A program made the position numbers and the translations under genes. Positions 36,457 through 45,488 of a DNA stretch of 64,000 nucleotides are shown in pieces. The stretch lies in contig NZ_CP059896.1 in the NCBI RefSeq assembly GCF_014126615.1, positions 2,552,501 to 2,616,500 on the forward strand, read 5' to 3'. Numbering within the stretch: the stretch's first letter is position 1; the number at the start of each line of letters is the position of its first letter. A model generated the notes under the pieces. The model ran no database searches. It saw nothing but the letters and a program-made list of their open reading frames with translations, and had not been told where the DNA came from. Origin of the DNA: Ciceribacter thiooxidans (lineage in GTDB: Bacteria > Pseudomonadota > Alphaproteobacteria > Rhizobiales > Rhizobiaceae).

Positions 36457-37488
36457 ATGTTGAAGGAGTTTGCGAGACGCGGCGTCATCACCGCCGGGCT
36501 GGAAGCATCGCACCTCTTGCGACGCGCGGGCGCGATGGCGTCGGCGCGCGGGCTCGGCGCGATCTTCACGCTACACCAGGTCCGGCCCTTCGTTCCGACC
36601 CCGACCGACGTCAACGAACATCTCGAGATCACGCCGGAATTCCTCGACGCCGCGATCCGACAGCTGAAGGCAGAAGGCTACCGGTTCGTGCCTCTCGAAG
36701 AGGTCCCTGCCCTTCTGCGCTCGCCGGAACCGGGACGGCCCTTCGCCGCCATCACGCTCGACGACGGCTACCGCAACAATCGCGACCACGCGCTGCCGGT
36801 CTTTGAACGGCATAGCGTTCCGTTTACCGTCTTCGTCTGTCGCGGATTTTCCGAACGCAGCCACACGATCTGGTGGGAGACGGCCGCGGCGATCCTCTGC
36901 CGGCAACGGCGGGTGGACCTCAGCGGCAGCGAGCCGATCGTCCGTGATGTCCGCACTGGCGCCGAGATGCGCGCGGCCTTTCGCGGCATGGCCGACGCGA
37001 TCTGCGCCGAGGGCGAGGATGCGATGATCGAAAGGCTCGACCGCGCGGCGCGCGCAATCGGCATCGCCCCCGAGGCCATCGTCGAGGATCTCGTGATGTC
37101 TGGGGAGGAGCTCGCGGCCTTCGCGCGCCATCCGCTCGTCACCCTCGGCGCCCATTCCGTGAGCCACCGCTCGCTCGGCTTTCTCGATCCCGCGACGATC
37201 GCCGCCGAGGTATGCCGGTCTGCCGACTACGTGGAGGAGATCGCCGGCCGGCGGCCGGCGGCCTTCGCCTATCCCTACGGCGATGGTCGCAGCGTCACGA
37301 AGGAAAGCATCCGTGCCGTCGAGGATGCCGGATGCCGCCTTGCGGTGACGACATCCCCCGGCACGCTCAACAACCAGTCTTCCGGGCACCTTTTCCGGTT
37401 GCCGAGGATTTCGCTGAACGGCTTCTACCAGAAGAGGCGCTACGTCTCCGCGCTCGCCTCCGGCATTCCCTTCCGCCTCAAGGGCTGA
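36457..37488 (+). CDS. Polysaccharide deacetylase (NodB homology domain)
   Basis: 343 residues. Metal-binding and catalytic motifs of carbohydrate esterase family 4 are present: ITLDDGYRNN with Asp102-Asp103, and HSVSH with His233 and His237 (HxxxH). FAYPYGDGRSVTKES is the usual motif 3. No signal peptide is evident, so it is cytosolic or membrane-associated, in keeping with NodB-like and capsule-type enzymes. It removes acetyl groups from an N-acetylated sugar of unknown polymer. It is convergent with pdxH. Confidence 0.87.
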   Translation: MLKEFARRGVITAGLEASHLLRRAGAMASARGLGAIFTLHQVRPFVPTPTDVNEHLEITPEFLDAAIRQLKAEGYRFVPLEEVPALLRSPEPGRPFAAITLDDGYRNNRDHALPVFERHSVPFTVFVCRGFSERSHTIWWETAAAILCRQRRVDLSGSEPIVRDVRTGAEMRAAFRGMADAICAEGEDAMIERLDRAARAIGIAPEAIVEDLVMSGEELAAFARHPLVTLGAHSVSHRSLGFLDPATIAAEVCRSADYVEEIAGRRPAAFAYPYGDGRSVTKESIRAVEDAGCRLAVTTSPGTLNNQSSGHLFRLPRISLNGFYQKRRYVSALASGIPFRLKG

Positions 37489-37494
37489 GAATCC

Positions 37495-38115
37495 TCAGGG
37501 ATACATTCTTACCTTGGTCCACGGCGAATCGACCGTCTCGCGACGGAATTCGATCCGGTCGTGCAGGCGGAACTTGCGGTCGTGCCAGAACTCGATCGAG
37601 GTGGGGCGAATGCGGAAGCCCGACCAGTGGGCCGGCCGGGGCACGTCGCCGAAGGCGTAGCGCGCGGTGTATTCGGCGACCGCCTTTTCGAGTGCGAACC
37701 GGCTCTCCAGCGGACGGGACTGCTTCGACGCCCAGGCGCCGATGCGGCTGCCGAGCGGACGGGAACGGTAATAGATGTCCGCCTCCTCGTCCGAGACGAC
37801 TTCGACCTCACCACGCAGGCGCACCTGGCGACGCAGCGATTTCCAGTGAAAGCACATCGCCGCCTTCTTCTGGCCGAGGATTTCGCGTCCCTTCTGGCTC
37901 TCGAAGTTGGTGTAGAAAACGAAGCCGCGGGTATCGAACTCTTTCAACAGGACCATGCGGACGTTCGGAAGGCCGTTCTCGTCGACGGTCGCGAGCGCTA
38001 CAGCGTTGGGATCATTGATCTCCGAGGCCTCCGCGTCCTTCAGCCACATCCCGAAAAGGGTGAAAGGTTCATTCTCTTCGGTAAAGTCACCGCTTGTTAA
38101 CTTCGATTCAGACAT
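37495..38115 (-). CDS. pdxH: Pyridoxamine/pyridoxine 5'-phosphate oxidase
   Basis: 206 residues from the ATG at 38115. It oxidises PNP/PMP to PLP with FMN. Conserved blocks: [69 protein letters not shown] and the C-terminal [28 protein letters not shown], ending WTKVRMYP as in E. coli. All FMN and PLP contact motifs appear intact. It is divergent from the RT0821-type lipoprotein gene. Confidence 0.97.
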   Translation of the reverse strand: MSESKLTSGDFTEENEPFTLFGMWLKDAEASEINDPNAVALATVDENGLPNVRMVLLKEFDTRGFVFYTNFESQKGREILGQKKAAMCFHWKSLRRQVRLRGEVEVVSDEEADIYYRSRPLGSRIGAWASKQSRPLESRFALEKAVAEYTARYAFGDVPRPAHWSGFRIRPTSIEFWHDRKFRLHDRIEFRRETVDSPWTKVRMYP

Positions 38116-38223
38116 ATTAAGTCGAATGCTCCTGAAATTCATCACCAATGCCCAGGTTCGCAGCGCTGGACAGGACGCCCATTGAGAGACATAGCAAAGT
38201 CAGAGACAGGCACAAAGGGCAGG

Positions 38224-38631
38224 ATGCCCGGCTTCGGCAGGATTGTCGCCGTCGCCCTTCTCGCACTTCCGCTGACCGGCTGCATGGCCGGAGGGCTCGG
38301 CCTTTTCGGCGATGACAAGGTCGACCGCTCGATCGCAACCGGCACCGTCGCCGGAAGCCATGGAAACGGCAGCTCCGACGAAATGACCGTTCAGAACGCC
38401 GTATCCTCGGCGGATCTCGAGAAGCTCGGCACCAACCCGCTGCCATGGGCGAACGCCTCGACCGGCAGCGCCGGCGTCGTTACCGCGATTCGCGAGCAGA
38501 AGCAGGGCGGCGTCGTCTGCCGGGACTTCTCGACAACCCGCCACTCCTACGAAGGCATCGCCTACTTCAGCGGCAAGACCTGCGCGGTCGGACCCGGCTG
38601 GCGGCTCATGAACTTCGACCGGCAGTCCTGA
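38224..38631 (+). CDS. RT0821/Lpp0805-type surface lipoprotein
   Basis: 135 residues from the ATG at 38224, which gives a clean lipoprotein signal MPGFGRIVAVALLALPLTGC (lipobox LTGC). A TTG at 38182 would extend it without a ribosome site. The mature domain ends with GGVVCRDFSTTRHSYEGIAY and GKTCAVGPGWRLMNFD, the family's two-cysteine block, probably a disulfide. Probably exported to a membrane surface; function not known. It is divergent from pdxH. Confidence 0.8.
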   Translation: MPGFGRIVAVALLALPLTGCMAGGLGLFGDDKVDRSIATGTVAGSHGNGSSDEMTVQNAVSSADLEKLGTNPLPWANASTGSAGVVTAIREQKQGGVVCRDFSTTRHSYEGIAYFSGKTCAVGPGWRLMNFDRQS

Positions 38632-38840
38632 GGCGCCGTCCTTCGCAAGGGCCGACCTCGCCGTTCGCGCACCGGCCCCGTATCACCGTGGTACGCTCGT
38701 TCATTCCCCGTAACTTCTAATTAGCAACTTCTTGCCATGATCGGACCATGTGCGCGCACGACGGAGGTCGTCCGCGCCGACTGTTTCAACGGCCGGCCCT
38801 CCCCCTGCGGAACGGGCCACGCCAGTCATCGGGGACCTGG

Positions 38841-40025
38841 ATGCGCGACTTTTATTCAGTGCTCGGCGTGCGGCGGAATGCAGGAGCCGACGAGATAAAG
38901 ACGGCCTGGCGCAGCAAGGCGAAATCCGTTCATCCCGACCATAACCAGGACGATCCCGAGGCGAGCCATCGCTTCGCCGAGATCGGCCGGGCCTACGAGA
39001 TCCTCAAGGATCCCGAGAAGCGCAATCGTTACGACCGGCAACGCGAGAAGGCGGAGAACCGCATGCGCGAACAGACGATCCTCCAGCAGCGCCAGGCCGC
39101 CCGCGAGGCGGCGGAACGTGCGAAAGAAGCGAAGGAGAATGCCGAGCGCATTCTCGCCGAACTGCAACGCGCCGAAGCCGAGAAGGCGAAGGCCGACAGA
39201 CAGGGACAGGCGCAGCCGCATCCGCAAGCCCAGCCCCAACCGCAGGCTCAGCCTCAACCCCAGGCTCAGCCCCAACCGCAGGCAAAGGCAAAGCCTGCAG
39301 GAAAAGCCGGAGCCGAAAGCCCCGAAGACGTCGTCGCGCGCATCTTCGGCGACAGTCCGGAGGCGGCTGCCGTGGCCGAGAGCCTCCGGCGGGAAGACCA
39401 GGCTGCCAAGTCCGAGGGAGAGAACGGCGGCGGACTCTCCGGCCCCGCATCCCTCCGGCCGATCGAACTCATCAGCGCGCTGGTGCGACGCCTGCGCGGC
39501 GTGCAGCCGGCGCCCGAGCCGGCGCCCGACATCCTGGCCGACGCACAGGTCGCGATCACCGATCTTCTCAACCGGTCCGCGGTGACGGTCACGCTTGCCG
39601 ACGGGCGCGACGTTCGCGTCAGCCTCGACGGAGGACTGAAGGACGGCGACGTCGTCCGGCTGAAGGGCCAGGGTCTCAAGGTCCAGGGCATGCTGCGCGG
39701 CGATGTCGCCGTGACGATCCGGGTGCAGAAGACGGAGAAATTCCGCACTGAAGGCTATGACATCCACACGGTATTGCCGATCACGCTCGAGGATGCCGTT
39801 CTCGGTTGCGAGGCGACCGTCGAGACGCCGACGGGACCGGTCCAGGTCACCATTCCGCCGTGGTCCGGTTCGGACCAGGTCATCCGGATCGACGATCTCG
39901 GCCTCGTGGACACCGAGGGAAAACGCGGCGTGCTCGCCGTGGAGCTTCGCGTGCTGCTCTGGGAAAAACCCGACGAGAAGGTGACCGACCTCATGCGGCT
40001 GATGCGCCACGGGCTGTTCTTGTAA
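38841..40025 (+). CDS. DnaJ-family co-chaperone (CbpA-like) with PQ-rich repeat
   Basis: 394 residues. An N-terminal J domain (MRDFYSVLGVRRNAGADEIK, with HPD in SVHPDHNQ) is followed by a long charged coiled-coil-like helix (EAAERAKEAKENAERILAE), a QPxPQA repeat at residues 125-148, a linker, and the two-lobed DnaJ C-terminal substrate domain (VTVTLADGRDVRVSLDGGLK ... VTIPPWSGSDQVIRIDDLG). There is no zinc-finger CxxCxGxG module, so it is a class-B type rather than classic DnaJ. It stimulates DnaK ATPase in the cytosol. The helix plus repeat replaces the usual Gly/Phe linker. Confidence 0.9.
   Translation: MRDFYSVLGVRRNAGADEIKTAWRSKAKSVHPDHNQDDPEASHRFAEIGRAYEILKDPEKRNRYDRQREKAENRMREQTILQQRQAAREAAERAKEAKENAERILAELQRAEAEKAKADRQGQAQPHPQAQPQPQAQPQPQAQPQPQAKAKPAGKAGAESPEDVVARIFGDSPEAAAVAESLRREDQAAKSEGENGGGLSGPASLRPIELISALVRRLRGVQPAPEPAPDILADAQVAITDLLNRSAVTVTLADGRDVRVSLDGGLKDGDVVRLKGQGLKVQGMLRGDVAVTIRVQKTEKFRTEGYDIHTVLPITLEDAVLGCEATVETPTGPVQVTIPPWSGSDQVIRIDDLGLVDTEGKRGVLAVELRVLLWEKPDEKVTDLMRLMRHGLFL
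39213..39284 (+). repeat. Four tandem 18-bp repeats inside the DnaJ-family gene
   Basis: Units at 39213, 39231, 39249 and 39267 (consensus CAGCCNCAACCNCAGGCT; the first is the most diverged). Each encodes QPxPQA. In-frame 6-residue units could vary in number between strains. Confidence 0.9.
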
Positions 40026-40073
40026 AGTATTTGTGACATTCACACCCTTTGTTACGCAGCCTAACAGTAGATG

Positions 40074-40098
40074 ATCCCGGTCAATCTTGAACCGGGAT
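40074..40098 (+). other. Hairpin in the leader of fabI
   Basis: ATCCCGGT (40074-40081), 9-nt loop, ACCGGGAT (40091-40098), a perfect 8-bp stem. It lies 49 nt after the DnaJ gene and 50 nt before the fabI ATG. It has no T-tract, so it is more likely an attenuating or stabilising mRNA stem or an operator than a terminator. Confidence 0.4.
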
Positions 40099-40148
40099 GC
40101 GGGCTATGCCATAGGCAGTTTCAATCGAAAGTCTTAGGGAAACAAAAC

Positions 40149-40967
40149 ATGGTTCAAGGTTCCGGCCTCATGGCAGGCAAGCGCGGCGTCATCATGGGCG
40201 TCGCAAACAACCGTTCCATCGCATGGGGTATCGCTAAGGCCTGCCGTGACGCGGGCGCGGACATCGCATTGACGTGGCAGGGCGACGCCCTGCGCAAGCG
40301 TGTCGAACCCCTCGCCCAGGAACTGGACGCCTTCATGGCCGGCGACTGCGACGTCACCGATCTCGAAAGTATCGACGCCGTCTTCAACAATCTCGAAGAA
40401 AAGTGGGGCAAGATCGACTTCGTCGTTCATGCGATCGCCTTCTCCGACAAGGATGAACTGACGGGCCGTTACATCGAGACGACGCGCGACAACTTCACCC
40501 GCACGATGGACATCTCGGTCTATTCGTTCACCGCCGTCGCCGCGCGCGCCGAGCGGATCATGAACGACGGCGGCTCGCTGCTGACGCTCACCTATTACGG
40601 TGCCGAGAAGGTCATGCCGCACTACAACGTCATGGGCGTCGCCAAGGCCGCGCTCGAGGCGAGCGTACGCTACCTCGCCGTCGACATGGGCGGCCGCGGC
40701 ATCCGGGTCAACGCGATCTCCGCCGGCCCGATCAAGACGCTCGCAGCCTCCGGCATCGGCGACTTCCGCTATATCCTGAAGTGGAACGAGTACAATTCGC
40801 CGCTGAAGCGCAACGTCTCGACGGACGAAGTCGGCAAGTCGGGCATGTACCTTCTCTCCGATCTCTCGACCGGCGTCACCGGCGAAGTCCACCACGTCGA
40901 CTGCGGTTATCACACCGTCGGCATGAAGGCCGTCGACGCCCCGGACATCTCCGTATCCAAGGAATAA
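40149..40967 (+). CDS. fabI: Enoyl-[acyl-carrier-protein] reductase (NADH)
   Basis: 272 residues from the ATG at 40149 (AGGGAAA upstream). It is a short-chain dehydrogenase-fold enzyme of fatty-acid elongation, with the FabI-type GVANNRSIAWGIAKA cofactor loop and catalytic Tyr-x6-Lys (Tyr159, Lys166 in HYNVMGVAK). The C-terminus has LSDLSTGVTGEVHHVDCGYH. It is a triclosan-type target. It is followed 25 bases later by a phosphatase gene on the same strand. Confidence 0.96.
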   Translation: MVQGSGLMAGKRGVIMGVANNRSIAWGIAKACRDAGADIALTWQGDALRKRVEPLAQELDAFMAGDCDVTDLESIDAVFNNLEEKWGKIDFVVHAIAFSDKDELTGRYIETTRDNFTRTMDISVYSFTAVAARAERIMNDGGSLLTLTYYGAEKVMPHYNVMGVAKAALEASVRYLAVDMGGRGIRVNAISAGPIKTLAASGIGDFRYILKWNEYNSPLKRNVSTDEVGKSGMYLLSDLSTGVTGEVHHVDCGYHTVGMKAVDAPDISVSKE

Positions 40968-40992
40968 TCTTCCGCTTCTGGAGTGGTCTGCC

Positions 40993-41583
40993 GTGCTCAT
41001 CTACATGATCCGCCACGGTCAGACCGACTGGAACGCGGAAGGAAGGCTACAGGGGCAGCAGGACGTGCCCCTCAATGCACTCGGTCGCAGCCAGGCAAGC
41101 CGTAACGGCGAGCGGCTTGCGGCCGAACTCGACGTGACGGCCGAGAGCTACGACTACGTTGCCTCCCCGCTCGGCCGTACCCGCGAAACCATGGAGCGCG
41201 TGCGCGCGGCCATGGGCCTCGACCCCGCTGCATACCGGACCGAAACGCGGCTGATGGAACTCTCCTTCGGAGACTGGCAGGGCTTTACGCTCGCCGAACT
41301 GCGCCGGCAGGCTCCGGAACGAGTCGAATCGCGCAGACGCGAGAAGTGGGACTTCATCCCGCCGGGCGAGGCTGCCGAAAGCTACGAAATCCTCTCATGG
41401 CGCGTCGGCGCATGGCTTACCTCGGTCGACCGCCCGACCGTCTGCGTCAGCCACGGCGGCGTCGTGCGCAGCGTCTTCCGGCTCGTCGGCAAATGGTCGC
41501 GGGATGCCGCCTGCAACATGAATGTTCCCCAGGACCGTATCCTGAAGATCGACCGCGACGGCGGGACGGTCGCCTGGCTGTAG
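40993..41583 (+). CDS. Histidine phosphatase (phosphoglycerate mutase-like)
   Basis: 196 residues from a GTG at 40993. The catalytic RHG is at 7-9 (IYMIRHGQTDWNAEGR) with the second His in CVSHGGVVRSVFR, the standard branch-1 histidine phosphatase pair, and Glu in LMELSFGDWQG. It is too short for a dPGM and fits the cofactor-independent GpmB/CobC-like phosphatases. The substrate is unknown. It is probably co-transcribed with fabI. Confidence 0.88.
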   Translation: MLIYMIRHGQTDWNAEGRLQGQQDVPLNALGRSQASRNGERLAAELDVTAESYDYVASPLGRTRETMERVRAAMGLDPAAYRTETRLMELSFGDWQGFTLAELRRQAPERVESRRREKWDFIPPGEAAESYEILSWRVGAWLTSVDRPTVCVSHGGVVRSVFRLVGKWSRDAACNMNVPQDRILKIDRDGGTVAWL

Positions 41584-41599
41584 GCCCGGTCGAAGAGAA

Positions 41600-41863
41600 C
41601 TATTCGCCGACGACCTGGAGATCATCGACGATGCGTTTGCCGTCGACCTCGGTGAAGAAGACGATCACCTTGACGCCGGTTTCCAGTCCTTCGAAGTTGA
41701 ATTCCTGCGGGAGGAGATACGTCTTCCCGTCGTCCAGCGTCATCGTGAGCTGATCTGAGTTGAGCGACCGGATCGTCGACTCGACGTCATTGCTGCCAGC
41801 AAATGCGCTCAGCGGAGACAAGAAGCTCGCGGTGCCGAGCAGAACTGCCATGACGAAACGCAT
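41600..41863 (-). CDS. DUF1344 family periplasmic protein
   Basis: 87 residues from the ATG at 41863. The signal peptide ends SPLSAFAGS. The mature 60-residue domain shows the DUF1344 pattern: DVESTIRSLNSDQLTMTLDD, GKTYLLPQEFNFEGL, KVIVFFTEVDGKRIVDDLQ. These are small OB-like periplasmic proteins found mainly in Rhizobiales; the function is not known. It is divergent from the second GGDEF-EAL gene. Confidence 0.85.
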   Translation of the reverse strand: MRFVMAVLLGTASFLSPLSAFAGSNDVESTIRSLNSDQLTMTLDDGKTYLLPQEFNFEGLETGVKVIVFFTEVDGKRIVDDLQVVGE

Positions 41864-42230
41864 CCGGAAAACCTTTGCCACTCTTAGTGCGTTAAAAACA
41901 TTGAACAAAGTAAGCCTCCCGAATGTGGCAGAAGTTGCCCGCAAAAATGACATTTCCGTGCGATTGTTGGCACGGGAAGCGGGCCACGATCAAGCACTCG
42001 TGAAGACCACGGGCGAATGGGCAACAGTTTTCGCCCGTCGCATCTTCGGAAACGCCCCCCTCCAACCATATCCGGCCGACCATTTCTGGGCATGAAATCC
42101 TAAATTAACCCGCGCACGCGTAGTATTTCCGCCGCTGCCCGCCATTCTGGAAACATACGGGTCACAACCGAATACATCGGGAAGATCATTGCGGCCCGCG
42201 TTCGGGCGAAGGGAACCTCGACACTTGGAC
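41864..42230. other. Divergent intergenic region, no gene seen
   Basis: 367 bases between the DUF1344 and GGDEF-EAL genes. It is AT-richer than its surroundings, especially 41,880-41,960, and contains a GGGCGAA / TTCGCCC inverted pair near 42,013-42,040. It presumably holds both promoters. No open frame with a ribosome site and family resemblance was found. Confidence 0.5.
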
Positions 42231-45200
42231 ATGCCAAGCCGTACATCCAGATGGCGCAGGAGGGGCCACGCACCGAACAAGGGCGCGTTCCTGCTCGGCT
42301 CCGGCTTGGTCGCCGGCGTTATCGTCGTGGCGGGCGTTCTCGCCGACCAGCGCTATACGCAGGCGCACAGGTCGGCTCTCGATCAACACGTGCGCGACGG
42401 AATGCAGGTCATCCGCTTCGCGCTCCAGACCGAGATTGCCTCCGATTTCGCCACCGTCCGCCACATCGCTTCGGAAGCCGCCGTCAATTCCGATCGCGCC
42501 CAGCTGCGTCGCGCTGCTGCGATCCTCGGCTACGGCAAGGACCACATCCGCTCGTTTGAATACAAGGCCGGCCCGGCCGCCACCGCCGAGACACTCTATT
42601 CCCTCGCGAACGCGCCGGCGAGCACGGCGGCCTCCCCGTCGGCGGTCCCGCAAGGAGGACAGATGCTCCGGCTCGGAAACGACGCCTTCCGGCTCTCCGT
42701 GCCCGTCGGGCGGACGGGTGCAAAGGGCCGGAGCCTCGTTTCGATGACCATCGATGCCCGCGGCCTGCTGCAGGCGAGCGGTCTGCTGCAGCCGGACGAC
42801 GGAATGCCGACGGCAGCACCTCTCCCGCTTGCGGACCTGCAATGGTCGATCCGGCACATCGCACCGGATGCGGCACCCCTCGACATCGGCCCACGCTTCG
42901 CGACCGATGCGGCTCCGACGATTGGCCGACTGAACGTGCCGGGTGGCGGCGCTTTCGAAATCCTGGCCGCACCGCAGGGCGGCTGGGACACGCCTCCCGA
43001 GAACCGCATCGCTATCCGGCTGGCGATCGTCTTCGCCGGCGCGGCGATCATGATTCCCGCCGCCGTCACCGGCATTCTCTTTCGTGACCGCAACCGCTAT
43101 GTCGCCGAGCTCAAGCAGCGCGAGAAGAAGCTGCGCGAGCTTTCCCAGCGCCTGAATCTGGCGATGGATTCTGCCGACATCGGCATCTGGGAGGTGAGGC
43201 TGGACGGCCACGTGCTTCTCTGGGACGACCGCAGCGCCGCGCTCCACGGACGTGCGCCGAGCTTTGCAGACGACGAGGACCGGATCTCCGACTGGACCGC
43301 GTCGATCCATCCAGACGACCGCGAAAGGGTCGAGGCGCAGGCCTTCGCCTACAGCTGCATCGCCGTAACGGATACCACCGACCTGAACTATCGGGTCGTG
43401 CTGCCCGACGGCAGCGTGCGCCACCTTCGGTCGGTCGGCGCCCATTCCCTCGGAGAGGAAGGCGAGAGCCGGCTGACGGGCGTCGTCCTCGACGTCACCG
43501 CGGATGCGGCGATGACGCAGACGCTGCGCGACGCCAAGCAGACGAGCGACATCAAGAATGCCGAACTCGAGCTCGCGCTCGACGAACTGTCGAGCCGCGA
43601 ACAGGAGCTTTCCGAGCTTTCGCACAAGTTCGACCTCGCACTCGCCTCCTACAATTGCGGCATCTGGGAGGCTGACCCCGTGTCCGCGACGGCACTGTGG
43701 GACGAGCGGATGCACCAGCTCTACGGCATTCCCTACAGCCCGCGCCGGCTCGACCAGCAGGGCTGGCTCTCCTGCCTTCATCCCGACTATCGTGAGCGGG
43801 TGCTCGCCGCCACCAACAAGGCACTCGAAACCGGAACGACGATCAACACGCTGCAGCAGATCCTGCTGCCGAACGGAGAGCCGCGCTACGTCCGCTCGGT
43901 CGGCCAGGTACATGTCGGCAGGGACGGCAAGGAAAAGATCATCGGCATCGCCTTCGACGTCACCGCGGATGCCCTTCTCGCCGAGGAGCTGCGCGCCGCC
44001 AAGGCCGAGGCCGATGCCCGCAACATCGAACTCGAGCTTGCCAAGAACCGGATCGAATTCAACGCGCTGCACGATCCGCTGACGGCACTGGCCAACCGCC
44101 GCAAGCTCGACGACGAACTCGACCGGCTCGTCCGCAGCGGGGCCGGGCGCGGCACGCGGTTTGCGATCCTGCATCTCGACCTCGACCGCTTCAAGGAAAT
44201 CAACGACACGCTCGGCCACGCCGCCGGCGACGCGGTTCTGACCCATACCGCCGACATCCTGTCGCGGACCGTCGAGGCCGGCGACCTTGTGGCGCGCATC
44301 GGCGGCGACGAGTTCGTGATCCTGATCACCCGTCCGGTGACGACGGAGGAGCTTTCGCTGCTCAGCGAGCGGATCATCGAGGAGATGCGCAAGCCCGTCG
44401 ACTTCGACGGATTCTCCTGCCGCTGCGGCGTGTCGATCGGCATCGCCCGCTCGCAGGGGATCGGCTCCGACCCGCGCAAGGTGCTGATCAACGCCGACAT
44501 CGCCCTCTACCAGGCGAAGGAGAAGGGACGAAACGGCTACGAATTCTTCTCCCAGGCGCTGCAGGCCAACATCGTCACCCGCAAGAGGCTCGCCGACGAC
44601 ATCCTCGCCGGGCTGGAGCGCGACGAGTTCACCGTCTGGTACCAGCCGCAGTTCGACGCGACGACGATGCGGCTGACGGGGGCGGAGGCGCTGGTGCGCT
44701 GGAACCATCCCGATCAGGGCATTCTCGCCTCGGGGCGCTTCCTGCGGCTCGCCGAGGAGCTCAACGTCATGGCGCGCATCGACCAGCTGGTGCTCGAAAC
44801 CGCGCTGCGCGACAAGATGCGCTGGCTGGCCGACGGCATCGACCTGCCGCGGATATCGGTCAACGTTTCCTCGCGGCGGCTGCACGACCCGGCGCTGCCG
44901 GACCAGCTCCGCGGCCTCAGCATCCGTCCGGGCGAGGTCGCCTTCGAGCTTGTGGAATCGATCTTCCTCGACGACAGCGACGATCCGGCGAGCGCCAATC
45001 TCGCCGACATCAAGGCGCTCGGCATCGACATCGAGATCGACGACTTCGGCACCGGCCATACGTCCATCGTCAGCCTGCTGCGCCTGAAGCCGAAGCGGCT
45101 GAAGATCGACCGGCAGCTGGTCATGCCCATCCTCACCTCGCCGCAGGAGCGCGCGCTGGTGCGCTCGATCGTCGAAATCGCCCGCTCGCTCGGCATCGAG

Positions 45201-45362
45201 ACGATCGCCGAAGGGGTGGAGACGCCGGCGCATGCCGAGCTGCTGCGAACACTCGGATGCGACGAACTGCAGGGCTACGCCTTCGCAAAGCCGCTGCCCT
45301 TTGCGGAGTTCGCCCGCTTCGCCGCCCGGCGCGCAGGCGCTCCGGCCGCGCGGCAGGCGTGA
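42231..45362 (+). CDS. Membrane CHASE-like/PAS-PAS-GGDEF-EAL c-di-GMP signalling protein
   Basis: 1043 residues from the ATG at 42231; a TTG at 42189 is an alternative. A first transmembrane helix (FLLGSGLVAGVIVVAGVLA), a periplasmic domain of about 230 residues and a second helix (RLAIVFAGAAIMIPAAVTGI) are followed by two PAS/PAC modules (AMDSADIGIWEVRLDG and ALASYNCGIWEADP), then GGDEF and EAL domains. GGDEF is intact (691-695) but the RxxD inhibitory site is absent (EAGD). EAL is intact at 819-821, with DDFGTGHTS downstream. It could both make and degrade c-di-GMP. The periplasmic domain resembles CHASE-type sensors, with low certainty. Confidence 0.88.
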   Translation: MPSRTSRWRRRGHAPNKGAFLLGSGLVAGVIVVAGVLADQRYTQAHRSALDQHVRDGMQVIRFALQTEIASDFATVRHIASEAAVNSDRAQLRRAAAILGYGKDHIRSFEYKAGPAATAETLYSLANAPASTAASPSAVPQGGQMLRLGNDAFRLSVPVGRTGAKGRSLVSMTIDARGLLQASGLLQPDDGMPTAAPLPLADLQWSIRHIAPDAAPLDIGPRFATDAAPTIGRLNVPGGGAFEILAAPQGGWDTPPENRIAIRLAIVFAGAAIMIPAAVTGILFRDRNRYVAELKQREKKLRELSQRLNLAMDSADIGIWEVRLDGHVLLWDDRSAALHGRAPSFADDEDRISDWTASIHPDDRERVEAQAFAYSCIAVTDTTDLNYRVVLPDGSVRHLRSVGAHSLGEEGESRLTGVVLDVTADAAMTQTLRDAKQTSDIKNAELELALDELSSREQELSELSHKFDLALASYNCGIWEADPVSATALWDERMHQLYGIPYSPRRLDQQGWLSCLHPDYRERVLAATNKALETGTTINTLQQILLPNGEPRYVRSVGQVHVGRDGKEKIIGIAFDVTADALLAEELRAAKAEADARNIELELAKNRIEFNALHDPLTALANRRKLDDELDRLVRSGAGRGTRFAILHLDLDRFKEINDTLGHAAGDAVLTHTADILSRTVEAGDLVARIGGDEFVILITRPVTTEELSLLSERIIEEMRKPVDFDGFSCRCGVSIGIARSQGIGSDPRKVLINADIALYQAKEKGRNGYEFFSQALQANIVTRKRLADDILAGLERDEFTVWYQPQFDATTMRLTGAEALVRWNHPDQGILASGRFLRLAEELNVMARIDQLVLETALRDKMRWLADGIDLPRISVNVSSRRLHDPALPDQLRGLSIRPGEVAFELVESIFLDDSDDPASANLADIKALGIDIEIDDFGTGHTSIVSLLRLKPKRLKIDRQLVMPILTSPQERALVRSIVEIARSLGIETIAEGVETPAHAELLRTLGCDELQGYAFAKPLPFAEFARFAARRAGAPAARQA

Positions 45363-45488
45363 CGCCAACTGCCGTCCGCGGGCGCCGGCGAGAGGAAAAA
45401 GCCTTTCCCCTGCGGGTGGTTTTCCACTATGTGTGTGGCCCGATACGAGAAGGCGGCCCGGCCGCCCCAGTTCCGGACCTTTTGAGAC

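Noticed and set aside
39213..39284. Tandem repeats considered as a CRISPR array
   Set aside because: Units are directly adjacent with no spacers and are translated in frame within the DnaJ-family gene.
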